Origin: Lachnospiraceae bacterium
GTDB taxonomy: Bacteria > Bacillota > Clostridia > Lachnospirales > Lachnospiraceae
NCBI GenBank assembly: GCA_014804485.1
Contig: JAAUZT010000011.1
Location: 25,474 to 89,473, forward strand
Length of the DNA: 64,000 bases
Direction of reading: 5' to 3'
Notes under the pieces: model-generated
Database searches by the model: none
Told to the model about the DNA's origin: nothing
The model's input: the letters and a program-made list of their open reading frames with translations, nothing else
Program-made: the position numbers and the translations under genes
Part shown: in pieces, positions 25,656-34,220 of the stretch
Numbering within the stretch: the first letter of the stretch is position 1
How the letters are laid out: every line of letters begins with the position of its first letter

Positions 25656-27053
25656 GTGGCAGATAACGGAAGGAAGATAACTAAATACAGACGTCCGCTG
25701 AATTTAAATATCGGTATGCTGATCTTCGTCGCCATTTTTATCTACGTAATCATATGTGTGGCAACATATTTTAAAACAGATCATATTGTCGGCTACAATG
25801 TTCAGGAAGGGTCCTTGACCTCCAACAGCATCTATACAGGTGTTGCACTGCGCACGGAAGAGATCGTAACAAGCAACGATGCCGGATACATCAATTATTT
25901 TGCAAGAGAAGGGGCGCGTGCCGCTGTCGGCAATTTGATTTATACTGTTGATGAAACCGGGCGATTGTCCGATTATATTCATGCAAGCGAGAGTGGGGAA
26001 AACTCTCTGTCAGATGCAGATCTGTCAGAGCTAAAGACTGAGATCATCGCTTTTACGAGTCGTTTTGACCGGACAGAATTTATGGATGTATATAATTTCA
26101 AGTACAGTGTGGAAGGAACGGCATTGAAACTCTCCAATTATAATATTCTGGAGAATGCAGGCGCATTAAACGATGCCTCCGGCACGACATTCATCAATTA
26201 CCGCTATGCGGCCAAGAGCGGCATTGTTACATACTATATTGACGGTTATGAGAATCTGAAGCCGGAAGATATGACAGAGGAACTTTTCGACCAGAAACAG
26301 TACGAAAAACAACACCTTGTCAATAATGAGCTGATTGCTAAGGGGGATCCGGTATATAAACTGTCTACCAACGAGGATTGGTCTATCGTGATTCAGGTAG
26401 ACGATGAAAATATTCTGGAACAGCTTGTTGAGAAGGAGGTCGTTGAGGTCAGGTTTTTAAAGAATCAGTATACGTCATGGGGCACGGTTGAGACCCATAC
26501 GAATGAGGCGGGAGACAACTTGGTTTCACTGACATTTACGAATTCCATGATTACTTTCTGTAATGACCGCTTTATCGATATCGAGCTTTTATTGGAAGAT
26601 GAAAAAGGACTTAAGATACCGAATTCCGCCATTGTGGAGAAGGAGTTTTTCATCGTTCCCAAAGAATATCTGACGAAGGGCGGTAACAGCGGCCGAGACG
26701 GCGTGCTTCTGGAAACATATGACGATGAAGGTAATGCAGCCACAGAATTTGTGCCGACTACGATCTATGATGCCACGGATACAGAGTATTATCTGGATGA
26801 CACGGTCCTGCGTGCCGACAACTATATTGTCAAGCCGGAATCCACGGAGAAATATAAGATTAGTAAAACAGGCTCTCTTACCGGCGTATATAACATTAAT
26901 AAGGGATATGCGGACTTTAAGCAGGTAAATGTTCTCTATGAAAATGAAGAATATTCAATCGTGAGATCCAACACCGTATACGGATTAAATGTCTACGATC
27001 ATATCGTATTGGATGCCTCGATGGTAAACGATAACCAGTTTATTTATGAATAG
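25656..27053 (+). CDS. HlyD-like membrane adaptor protein
   Basis: A 465-residue protein with a basic N-terminus, one membrane helix at about residues 18-42, then an extracellular region resembling HlyD/efflux adaptor proteins: a beta-barrel/lipoyl-like half near residues 60-110 and a matching half near residues 185-260. No partner permease or ABC ATPase gene lies nearby. GTG 25656 is preferred over TTG 25650 because GGAGG at 25642-25646 is nine bases from it and only three from the TTG. It precedes yggS and sepF, a linkage common in Lachnospiraceae, suggesting an envelope or division role rather than export. That role is an inference. Confidence 0.75.
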   Translation: MADNGRKITKYRRPLNLNIGMLIFVAIFIYVIICVATYFKTDHIVGYNVQEGSLTSNSIYTGVALRTEEIVTSNDAGYINYFAREGARAAVGNLIYTVDETGRLSDYIHASESGENSLSDADLSELKTEIIAFTSRFDRTEFMDVYNFKYSVEGTALKLSNYNILENAGALNDASGTTFINYRYAAKSGIVTYYIDGYENLKPEDMTEELFDQKQYEKQHLVNNELIAKGDPVYKLSTNEDWSIVIQVDDENILEQLVEKEVVEVRFLKNQYTSWGTVETHTNEAGDNLVSLTFTNSMITFCNDRFIDIELLLEDEKGLKIPNSAIVEKEFFIVPKEYLTKGGNSGRDGVLLETYDDEGNAATEFVPTTIYDATDTEYYLDDTVLRADNYIVKPESTEKYKISKTGSLTGVYNINKGYADFKQVNVLYENEEYSIVRSNTVYGLNVYDHIVLDASMVNDNQFIYE

Positions 27054-27168
27054 GGGACCGGGATATTGTTCGACAACTAAATCGATATGCATAGAAATTA
27101 AAAAACAGAATGTATGACGGCAATAACATAATTGATTTTATAACTACAGAAAGGTTTACATAACAACT

Positions 27169-27864
27169 ATGATTCGAGATAATCTGCAGAACGTAGAAGA
27201 GAATATCAAATCCGCCTGTGATAAGAGCGGACGCAGTCGCGAAGATGTGAAATTAATTGCGGTCAGCAAAACCAAACCGATAGAAATGCTACGGGAAGCA
27301 TATGACTTAGGATGTCGCGATTTCGGCGAAAATAAAGTGCAGGAGCTGATGGATAAATACGATCAACTGCCCAGAGATATAAGATGGCATATGATCGGAC
27401 ACTTACAACGCAATAAAGTAAAATATATCGTAGATAAGGTATTTCTGATTCACAGTGTGGATTCTTTGCGGCTTGCCGAGGAGATCAGCAAGGAAGCGGT
27501 TAAGAAAAACGTGACTGTTTCCATTCTTGTAGAAGTCAATGTTGCGGGTGAAGAGACAAAGTTCGGAACGACTGCGCAGGAGGCAATTTCTCTTGTAGAG
27601 GAAATAGCGAAACTGCCCAGCATCGTGATTAAAGGATTAATGACAATAGCACCATATGTTGAGAATTCGGAAGAGAACAGACTATATTTTGCAAAATTAA
27701 AGCAAATATATGTTGACATAATACATAAAAACATTGATAATGTTTTTATGGAAGAACTTTCTATGGGTATGACCGGAGATTATGAGGTCGCAATAGAAGA
27801 GGGCGCGACGTATATCCGTGTCGGAACCGGTATTTTCGGAGAAAGACAATATCAGAATGTTTAG
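27169..27864 (+). CDS. YggS/YlmE family PLP homeostasis protein
   Basis: A 231-residue PLP-binding protein of the YggS/PROSC family, which buffers free pyridoxal phosphate. The cofactor lysine sits in LIAVSKTKP near residue 36, followed by FGENKVQEL and WHMIGHLQRNK. The C-terminal ELSMGMTGDYEVAIEEGAT and RVGTGIFGER segments bind the PLP phosphate. The gene precedes sepF, as ylmE does in Bacillus. Confidence 0.95.
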   Translation: MIRDNLQNVEENIKSACDKSGRSREDVKLIAVSKTKPIEMLREAYDLGCRDFGENKVQELMDKYDQLPRDIRWHMIGHLQRNKVKYIVDKVFLIHSVDSLRLAEEISKEAVKKNVTVSILVEVNVAGEETKFGTTAQEAISLVEEIAKLPSIVIKGLMTIAPYVENSEENRLYFAKLKQIYVDIIHKNIDNVFMEELSMGMTGDYEVAIEEGATYIRVGTGIFGERQYQNV

Positions 27865-27918
27865 TATACATAAGTTAATGCGTAATGAAGGAAATCGAAA
27901 CGACGGAGGCTTTTGCAT

Positions 27919-28404
27919 ATGAGTGTAATGGACAAGTTTTTAAATGCAATGAAACTAAATGATGAAGAAGACGAATACTATGACGATGATTTCTATGATG
28001 ATGAACCGGAACCGATTAAGAAACCGAGCTCGATGCGTGAAGATCCCGCTATGGATGACGACAGACCGGTTAAGAAATCTACACCGAAAGTAACACCGAT
28101 GAGACAGATGAAGAAAATGCCGGGAACCGGTATGGAGGTCTGTGTGATCAAGCCTACTACGGTGGAGGATGCCAGAGAGATTACGGAGACGCTTCTTGCG
28201 AACAGAACCGTCGTCTTAAATCTGGAAGGACTGGATGTTGACATTGCACAGAGGATCATCGATTTTACATCGGGATCATGCTTTGCTATTTCAGGTAATC
28301 TGCAGAAGATATCACATTATATCTTTATTATCACACCGGCGAGTGTTGATATTTCCGGTGATTTTCAGGAAATCTTATCCGGTTCTTTTGATGTACCAAT
28401 GTAA
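27919..28404 (+). CDS. sepF: Cell division protein SepF
   Basis: A 161-residue SepF, which binds FtsZ and bundles its filaments at the membrane. The short N-terminal helix (MSVMDKFLNAMKL) is the membrane anchor. It is followed by an acidic, Pro-rich linker (about residues 15-70) and the alpha/beta core starting at VCVIKPTTVEDAREI. ATG 27919 is favoured over an upstream TTG since GGAGG lies 11 bases before it. Confidence 0.93.
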   Translation: MSVMDKFLNAMKLNDEEDEYYDDDFYDDEPEPIKKPSSMREDPAMDDDRPVKKSTPKVTPMRQMKKMPGTGMEVCVIKPTTVEDAREITETLLANRTVVLNLEGLDVDIAQRIIDFTSGSCFAISGNLQKISHYIFIITPASVDISGDFQEILSGSFDVPM

Positions 28405-28416
28405 GTAAGCAAAACG

Positions 28417-28447
28417 ACTTCCTGACTGTACGGTCAGGAAGTTTTTT
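28417..28447 (+). terminator. Intrinsic terminator after sepF
   Basis: ACTTCCTGAC (28417-28426) pairs perfectly with GTCAGGAAGT (28433-28442) around a six-base loop, followed by a T-run to 28447. A complete rho-independent terminator directly before the aroB ribosome site. Confidence 0.85.
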
Positions 28448-28459
28448 ACGGAGGAAATT

Positions 28460-29569
28460 ATGGCGAACAGAATGACAATCAATTATGAGAAGAAACCCTG
28501 CTATGACATCGTTTTTACTGACAGTTTCGATCTACTTCCGGATGAACTGCAGGCATTTGATTCGGAAAACCGGAAGGTAGCGGTTATTATGGATTCCAAC
28601 ACGGAGCGGTTGTTCGGAAATGCGGTGTGTGATCTGCTGAAAGGCCACTGCAAAGAAGTAATGCTTCATGCATTTCCGGCAGGGGAATCCAACAAGACTT
28701 TAGATACGGTTAAGGACATCTATAAAGCCCTGATCGAGGCAAAGTTTGATCGTAAGGATCTGCTAATTGCCCTGGGCGGCGGTGTTGTGGGAGATGTTAC
28801 CGGCTATACGGCGGCTACATATCTTCGCGGGGTAGATTTTATCCAGATTCCGACTACCCTGATCGCCCAGTCGGACAGCAGTATCGGCGGCAAGACAGGC
28901 GTAGACTTCGATGGATACAAGAATATGGTGGGTGCCTTCTACATGCCGAAGCTGGTCTATATGAATATCGCAGTCCTCAAAGAACTGGACGACAGGCAGT
29001 TTTATGCCGGATTTGCCGAAGTCATGAAGCATGGTCTGATTAAGGATGCCATGTTCTATGAATGGCTGCTTGACAATATGTACGGAATCCATGACCGTGA
29101 GCTCGAAGTGCTTGAGGAAATGGTTATGAGAAGCTGTACGATCAAGAAACTGGTAGTGGAGAAAGATCCGAAGGAACAGGGAGACCGCGCACTTTTGAAT
29201 TTCGGACATACGATCGGGCATGCTATTGAAAAGGCTATGCATTTTGAGATGGTGCATGGAGAATGCATTGCGCTCGGCATGGTTGCCGCCGCATACATTT
29301 CATGGAAACATAATTGGCTGTCCATGGAGGAATATTATGAAGTACGGGATATGTTCGTTCCCTTTAACCTCCCGATCAGCATCGATTCCATTGACCCGGA
29401 AGAAATTCTGCAGCTGACGAAATCCGATAAGAAGATGGATGGCGGACAGATCAAATTTGTATTGCTTAAGAAAGTCGGCAAAGCCGTAATTGACAAGACC
29501 ATTACCGATGAGGAGATCTTGGAAGCGATCCGCGAAATATATTTTAGTGATGAGGATGCAAAAGAATGA
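28460..29569 (+). CDS. aroB: 3-dehydroquinate synthase
   Basis: A 369-residue NAD-dependent enzyme that cyclises DAHP to 3-dehydroquinate, the second step of the shikimate pathway. The GGGVVGDVTGYTA NAD loop near residue 109, TTLIAQSDSSIGGKTG near 135, the zinc ligands in the E-x-MKHGLI region near 190, and NFGHTIGHAIE near 250 are intact. ATG 28460 follows GGAGGAAA. The stop overlaps lspA as ATGA. Confidence 0.96.
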   Translation: MANRMTINYEKKPCYDIVFTDSFDLLPDELQAFDSENRKVAVIMDSNTERLFGNAVCDLLKGHCKEVMLHAFPAGESNKTLDTVKDIYKALIEAKFDRKDLLIALGGGVVGDVTGYTAATYLRGVDFIQIPTTLIAQSDSSIGGKTGVDFDGYKNMVGAFYMPKLVYMNIAVLKELDDRQFYAGFAEVMKHGLIKDAMFYEWLLDNMYGIHDRELEVLEEMVMRSCTIKKLVVEKDPKEQGDRALLNFGHTIGHAIEKAMHFEMVHGECIALGMVAAAYISWKHNWLSMEEYYEVRDMFVPFNLPISIDSIDPEEILQLTKSDKKMDGGQIKFVLLKKVGKAVIDKTITDEEILEAIREIYFSDEDAKE

Positions 29570-30093
29570 GCCTGAAAAAGAAACTGTTATTGTTCTTAGA
29601 TCTGCTGGGAATTTGCGCATTAATTGCTCTGGATCAGTATACAAAATATCTTGCAGTGATCCATTTAAAAGATAAACCGGCATATAATATCATAAACGGC
29701 GTTCTTGAGTTGAACTATCTCGAGAACAAAGGGGCGGCTTTCGGCATGCTGCAGAATCAGAAAGCGTTTTTTATCTTCGTGGCAGTCGTGACACTCAGCG
29801 TTATCGGTTATGTACTCTTTAAAGTGCCTGATCGAAAAAAATATGGGATATTGCACCTTCTGCTCAGTCTGATTGCTGCCGGTGCGATCGGCAATATGAT
29901 CGATCGAATTCGTTTCGACTATGTGGTAGACTTTATTTATTTTGTATTGATCAATTTCCCGATCTTTAATGTAGCAGATATCTATGTAACGGTTTCTACC
30001 ATAGTGCTTGTATTTCTTTTACTGTTTGTATATAACGAAAATGACTTAAGTTTTATCAGCTTTAAACAGAAACGTTATCGAGAGGTGAAGTGA
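29566..30093 (+). CDS. lspA: Lipoprotein signal peptidase (signal peptidase II)
   Basis: A 175-residue membrane aspartyl protease that cleaves prolipoprotein signal peptides. It has four membrane helices; the catalytic aspartates lie in GNMIDRIRFDYVVDFI and FNVADIYV near residues 120-145, with the ENKGAAFGML motif near residue 53. Translational coupling to aroB is visible, and the pseudouridine synthase follows after a repeat-rich gap. The carboxypeptidase at 24065 is a likely substrate. Confidence 0.95.
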   Translation: MSLKKKLLLFLDLLGICALIALDQYTKYLAVIHLKDKPAYNIINGVLELNYLENKGAAFGMLQNQKAFFIFVAVVTLSVIGYVLFKVPDRKKYGILHLLLSLIAAGAIGNMIDRIRFDYVVDFIYFVLINFPIFNVADIYVTVSTIVLVFLLLFVYNENDLSFISFKQKRYREVK

Positions 30094-30096
30094 AGT

Positions 30097-30205
30097 AAAT
30101 TCCTTCGGAATTAACAAATCGAACAAGTTCGATTGCGAGATTTGCTTCGCAAACTCGAATGAGCGGTACGATTTACTTTACGTAATTTATTTTGCGAACT
30201 CGGAT
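30097..30205. repeat. Chain of short palindromes between lspA and the pseudouridine synthase gene
   Basis: Consecutive palindromic elements: AATTCC/GGAATT around 30099-30112, AATCGAAC/GTTCGATT around 30117-30134, then TTGCGAGATTTGCTTCGCAA with AACTCG. The last is a compact version of the 36-base unit between mutS and mutL. A further TTTTGCGAACTCGGATT follows near 30191-30207. None has a T-run. Confidence 0.65.
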
Positions 30206-30223
30206 TTTGGGAATGAGATTTTT

Positions 30224-31132
30224 ATGGAACAATTTACTTATCAGATTGGATTGGGAGAGGACGATGAGCGGCTGGATAAATGGATTAGCAGTGCGCTGCC
30301 TGACCTTTCCCGTTCTTATATCCAGAAGTGCATCAAGAGCGATGACCTGTTGGTAAACGGAAAACCGCAGAAAGCAAGTTATCGGCTTCGGGTGGATGAT
30401 GAGATCGTTTTTCATATTCCGGAAGCCGTAGAACCGGATATTGCAGCCGAAAATATACCTTTGGATATTTTATATGAAGATGCGGATGTACTGATAGTCA
30501 ACAAGCCGAAGGGAATGGTAGTGCACCCTGCGCCCGGACACTACAGCGGCACGCTTGTCAATGCAGTCATGTACCATTGTAAAGGAAATCTCTCCGGAAT
30601 AAACGGAGTGCTGCGCCCGGGAATCGTGCATCGGATCGATCGGGATACGACAGGGTCTCTGATTATCTGTAAGAATGACCATGCGCACAATATTATTGCG
30701 GCGCAATTAAAAGAGCACAGTATCACGCGCAAATACCGTGCCATTGTATGTGGCGTTATTGTTTCCAACGAAGGCACCGTTAGGGCGTCTATCGGCAGAG
30801 ATCCAAAAGAGCGAAAGCGGATGGCTGTCAATGAAATAAACGGGAAACCTGCGGTGACACATTACAAGGTGCTTCAAAGATTTAAGGAATATACTTATAT
30901 AGAATGTCAGCTGGAAACGGGGCGGACGCATCAGATCAGAGTTCACATGGCAAGTATCGGGTATCCGCTTCTGGGGGATGAAGTGTATGGCAGTCGTAAA
31001 TCTGTTCATCGTACGGAAGGGCAGACGCTTCATGCCATGGTGATCGGCTTCATACATCCGTCTACCGGCGTATATACGGAAGTTACGGCGCCGCTGCCGG
31101 AATATTTTGAACGTTTACTGCATATTTTGTAA
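30224..31132 (+). CDS. RluA/RluD family RNA pseudouridine synthase
   Basis: A 302-residue pseudouridine synthase. The N-terminal S4 RNA-binding domain (about residues 12-75) precedes the RluA catalytic domain with catalytic Asp in HRIDRDTTGSLI near residue 139. RKYRAIVCG and the C-terminal GRTHQIRVHM segment near residue 235 are also present. The architecture matches RluD (YlyB in Bacillus), usually next to lspA, but the exact rRNA target cannot be read from sequence. Confidence 0.92.
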   Translation: MEQFTYQIGLGEDDERLDKWISSALPDLSRSYIQKCIKSDDLLVNGKPQKASYRLRVDDEIVFHIPEAVEPDIAAENIPLDILYEDADVLIVNKPKGMVVHPAPGHYSGTLVNAVMYHCKGNLSGINGVLRPGIVHRIDRDTTGSLIICKNDHAHNIIAAQLKEHSITRKYRAIVCGVIVSNEGTVRASIGRDPKERKRMAVNEINGKPAVTHYKVLQRFKEYTYIECQLETGRTHQIRVHMASIGYPLLGDEVYGSRKSVHRTEGQTLHAMVIGFIHPSTGVYTEVTAPLPEYFERLLHIL

Positions 31133-31231
31133 GAAGATTCTGATATCCGGTTCAATATTTTATGAATGATAGAAAATGTGCATAAATTTGCAATATAAAC
31201 TGTATATTATATGATTGTGCGTATACAGCTT

Positions 31232-31260
31232 TTCTAAAGAAATTCTAAAGGATTTCTAAA
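31232..31260. promoter_or_regulatory. Three TTCTAAA direct repeats with 11-bp period
   Basis: TTCTAAA occurs at 31232-31238, 31243-31249 and 31254-31260, exactly one helical turn apart. This is the geometry of sites for OmpR/PhoB-type response regulators binding as head-to-tail dimers. A TATAAA follows at 31268. It sits in the 264-base gap upstream of the unknown protein and cstA, and may be their activator site. The function is inferred. Confidence 0.5.
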
Positions 31261-31396
31261 CATTCTGTATAAAAAACATTGTTTTTTATATACATTTGTG
31301 ATAAATTTTTATTAGTGTGTAATATAAGAATCTTGCATAAAAAATTGTTTTATTACCACTGCATAGACCTATCGCATAATATAAAGGGGTATTAGA

Positions 31397-31930
31397 ATGA
31401 GAACTGCTGATTATCTGGATCAACTGTTACGCAAATACTCGGGTACATTTGATATCTATCAGCCATACGTCATTCATGGTAAAGAGTACCCTGCATATGG
31501 GTACTTTTTTTCACATATCGAGAAATACATCCTTGTGCGGGAAGCAAATATGTGGTCCGCCGACAGCTATGAACATATTCTTTTTATTGAGACAGAAAGC
31601 GTGGATCAGGCTTTGATTGATGAGGCGTATTCCATCGTAAAAGATTACATAGAACCAGTTCTTGTGTGCAAAGGGGAAGAGATGCCGGCTGAGGGGCATA
31701 TGTATAGTTATATGACGATTAGCCTGATCTCTGAACAGCCATTATCTAAAGAGATGCAAAAAGCCATTAAACGCTTTAAATATGAAAAGAGTTACAAGTT
31801 CAACATCCGCGGATTCTCTCAGGCACATATCATCTGTGCAACTATGGAAGATAAGAAAGTCTACACCAATTATGTTGGGCGTAAATCAGCGAAGTTATTT
31901 CAGGATAACTTCAAAGACATTTGCTTATAG
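31397..31930 (+). CDS. Conserved protein of unknown function upstream of cstA
   Basis: A 177-residue soluble protein I do not recognise as a named family. It has no signal peptide, membrane helix or clear motif; it is rich in aromatic residues and Glu. Order: a YxQPYVIHGKEYPAYGYFFSH start, an acidic middle (HILFIETESVDQALIDEA) and a basic C-terminus. The gene has an AAAGGGG site upstream. cstA starts 66 bases after it without an obvious terminator, so both are probably in one transcript, suggesting a regulatory or accessory role for the transporter. Confidence 0.7.
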   Translation: MRTADYLDQLLRKYSGTFDIYQPYVIHGKEYPAYGYFFSHIEKYILVREANMWSADSYEHILFIETESVDQALIDEAYSIVKDYIEPVLVCKGEEMPAEGHMYSYMTISLISEQPLSKEMQKAIKRFKYEKSYKFNIRGFSQAHIICATMEDKKVYTNYVGRKSAKLFQDNFKDICL

Positions 31931-31996
31931 AATAGAGGAATCTATTTCATATAAGAACAGGCACTAAAGAAATATATCAAATTAGGAGGGATTAGT

Positions 31997-33649
31997 GTGA
32001 ACTCAGTAGTATTAATTTTGCTGGCTATCGTAATCTTCGTAGTAGCTTATCTTACATACGGCAGATACTTAGCCAAGACATGGGGAATCGACCCCAGTCG
32101 CAAAACACCGGCACATGAGTTAGAAGACGGTGTTGATTATTGTCCTGCCAAGACTCCGGTTCTGATGGGACATCACTTTTCATCTATTGCCGGTGCCGGC
32201 CCGGTCAACGGACCGATTCAGGCAGCATTCTTCGGATGGCTTCCGTGTTTCCTATGGATCGTGATCGGCGGTATCTTCTTCGGAGCTGTTCAGGACTTCG
32301 GTTCTATCTTCGTATCCATCCGTCACGAGGGTAAGTCTCTCGGCGAGGTTATCGAGGAGAACATCGGTCATAAGAGCAGAGTTCTTTTCACCGTATTTGC
32401 ATGGCTCGTATTACTTCTTGTAATCGCTGCTTTTGCAGATATTGTTGCGAACTCCTTTACGGGCAGCGACGCAAACGGTTCCGTTGCAACAGCTTCCATA
32501 CTGTTCATTCCGCTTGCGATTGTATTCGGCTTCTTCGTGTATAGGAAGAATGCCCCGATGGCAGTAGCATCAGTGATCGGTGTAATTTTGCTTGCGGCAT
32601 GTGTAGCAATCGGTCTTGCATTCCCGATCGTTCTTTCGAAGAACTTCTGGCTTGGATTTGTATTTGTTTACATCATGATCGCATCTGTGACTCCGGTGTG
32701 GATTCTGCTGCAGCCCAGAGATTATTTGAGCTCTTTCCTGCTTTACTTCATGATGATCGCCGCTGTGATCGGTATCTTTGCGGCACATCCTGCAATCGAG
32801 GTTCCGGCATTTATCGGATTCCATGTAGGAGCTAACTATCTGTTCCCGACATTGTTCATCACCATTGCATGCGGTGCTATTTCCGGTTTCCATTCACTGA
32901 TCGGTTCCGGTACCACATCCAAGCAGCTGGATAATGAGAAAGATGCTCTGCTGGTTGGTTACGGCTCCATGTTGATCGAGTGTGTGCTGGCAGTTATTTC
33001 CTTGATTGCAGTTGCTACACTGACAACAGACGGACAGTTTGCCGCAGCAGGTTACGGTTCACCTACGGTAGTATTTGCAACGGCTATTTCCGGTTTCTTT
33101 GCTACGGTTGGCTTCCCGGATGGAGCGGTAAGCGCTACTTATACCATTATCTCTCTGGCAGTATCCTGTTTCTGTCTGACATCCTTAGATACCGGTACAA
33201 GACTTGGACGTTTCATGTTCCAGGAACTGTTTGCAGGTACAGAGGTCGGCAAGAAGCTGAAACTGGACAATATGTATGTGGCAACAGTTATCACCGCGAT
33301 CTGTGGCTTTGCGCTGTGTCTGGCAGGCTATCAGAAAGTATGGCCTCTGTTCGGTGCATGTAACCAGTTAGTTGCGGTTCCTGCATTCCTTGCTGTCGGC
33401 ACTTACTTAAAGAAGCAGAAGAGAAACAACAAGATGCTGTATATCCCGATCATCTTCATGTCTTGTGCGACACTGGTATCCCTGTTCTTCTCCTTTAAGA
33501 ACAATCTTGTTGCACTGATGGGCGGCGGATTAGACGGAACAGCGATCTTCACAAACGTATTACAGGACGTTATCATTGTTCCGATTGTGATTCTGGCTAT
33601 CATTCTTTTGATCGATGGCGGCAAGGTTCTTTGGGGCAAAGAGGCATAA
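31997..33649 (+). CDS. cstA: Carbon starvation protein CstA family transporter
   Basis: A 550-residue polytopic membrane protein with about 15 hydrophobic helices, matching the CstA family of peptide/pyruvate transporters. The early TYGRYLAKTWGIDP, the HHFSSIAGAGPVNGPIQA segment near residue 56 and the HSLIGSGTTSKQL segment near residue 300 are family signatures. GTG 31997 follows AGGAGGG. It is the shorter Gram-positive form compared with the roughly 700-residue E. coli CstA. The substrate is not determinable here. Confidence 0.92.
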   Translation: MNSVVLILLAIVIFVVAYLTYGRYLAKTWGIDPSRKTPAHELEDGVDYCPAKTPVLMGHHFSSIAGAGPVNGPIQAAFFGWLPCFLWIVIGGIFFGAVQDFGSIFVSIRHEGKSLGEVIEENIGHKSRVLFTVFAWLVLLLVIAAFADIVANSFTGSDANGSVATASILFIPLAIVFGFFVYRKNAPMAVASVIGVILLAACVAIGLAFPIVLSKNFWLGFVFVYIMIASVTPVWILLQPRDYLSSFLLYFMMIAAVIGIFAAHPAIEVPAFIGFHVGANYLFPTLFITIACGAISGFHSLIGSGTTSKQLDNEKDALLVGYGSMLIECVLAVISLIAVATLTTDGQFAAAGYGSPTVVFATAISGFFATVGFPDGAVSATYTIISLAVSCFCLTSLDTGTRLGRFMFQELFAGTEVGKKLKLDNMYVATVITAICGFALCLAGYQKVWPLFGACNQLVAVPAFLAVGTYLKKQKRNNKMLYIPIIFMSCATLVSLFFSFKNNLVALMGGGLDGTAIFTNVLQDVIIVPIVILAIILLIDGGKVLWGKEA

Positions 33650-33683
33650 GAAATTATGTTTTAGAAATAGAATGTAATATGAT

Positions 33684-33723
33684 AAAGGCACATCTGATCT
33701 GTGGAAGATCGGGTGTGCTTTTT
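33684..33723 (+). terminator. Intrinsic terminator after cstA
   Basis: GCACA and GATCT elements in the left arm pair with AGATC and TGTGC in the right arm, followed by TTTTT at 33719-33723. The internal mismatch is small. It separates cstA from the BlaI-type operon. Confidence 0.7.
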
Positions 33724-33749
33724 CATATAGAAATCGTTGCAGATAAACA

Positions 33750-33797
33750 TTGACAGATGTATTATACCGCTGTATAATAATTATACAAACGTATAAT
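33750..33797 (+). promoter_or_regulatory. Consensus promoter with twin BlaI-type operators
   Basis: TTGACA (33750-33755), a 17-base spacer and TATAAT (33773-33778) form a perfect sigma-A promoter. Two perfect palindromes overlap it: ATTATAC-cgct-GTATAAT (33761-33778) across the spacer and -10, and ATTATAC-aaac-GTATAAT (33780-33797) over the start site. Their identical arms and 19-bp spacing indicate two BlaI/MecI-type dimer sites. The regulator encoded 16 bases downstream is the obvious ligand, giving autorepression. Confidence 0.85.
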
Positions 33798-33812
33798 TAA
33801 GGAGATAAAGCT

Positions 33813-34220
33813 ATGTGTAACACACTGAAAAAGCTGGGAGAAGCCGAGTTGGAGATCATGCAGGTCATCTGGGACAATACGGCACCCGTTACATCCAATT
33901 ATATCCTCAGAGAATTACAAGATCGCAGGAAATGGCAGTTATCCACTCTTATGACCTCTTTATCTAGACTGGCTAATAAAGGGTATATTATCTGCGACCG
34001 TTCCACGGGTACGAATCTGTATACCGCAATCGTTTCCGAAAACGATTACAAGACCACTGCGGGGAAACATTTTCTGGAACAGCTGTACAACAATTCCATA
34101 CAGAATATGGTAGCTTCCCTATACAGCAGTAAAATGCTTAAGGACTCCGATCTGGCAGAACTTCGGGGTTATCTGGATACATTGGAAAATATGGAGCATG
34201 GGGAGGCGGAGCAATGTTAG
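33813..34220 (+). CDS. BlaI/MecI/CopY family transcriptional repressor
   Basis: A 135-residue winged-helix repressor. The N-terminal LGEAELEIMQVIWD, the recognition region WQLSTLMTSLSRLANKGYI near residues 47-65, and the C-terminal leucine-rich dimerisation helices fit BlaI/MecI. In known systems the partner M56 protease triggers inactivation of the repressor. The operator pair upstream supports autoregulation. It overlaps the M56 gene by seven bases, a standard pairing. Confidence 0.92.
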   Translation: MCNTLKKLGEAELEIMQVIWDNTAPVTSNYILRELQDRRKWQLSTLMTSLSRLANKGYIICDRSTGTNLYTAIVSENDYKTTAGKHFLEQLYNNSIQNMVASLYSSKMLKDSDLAELRGYLDTLENMEHGEAEQC

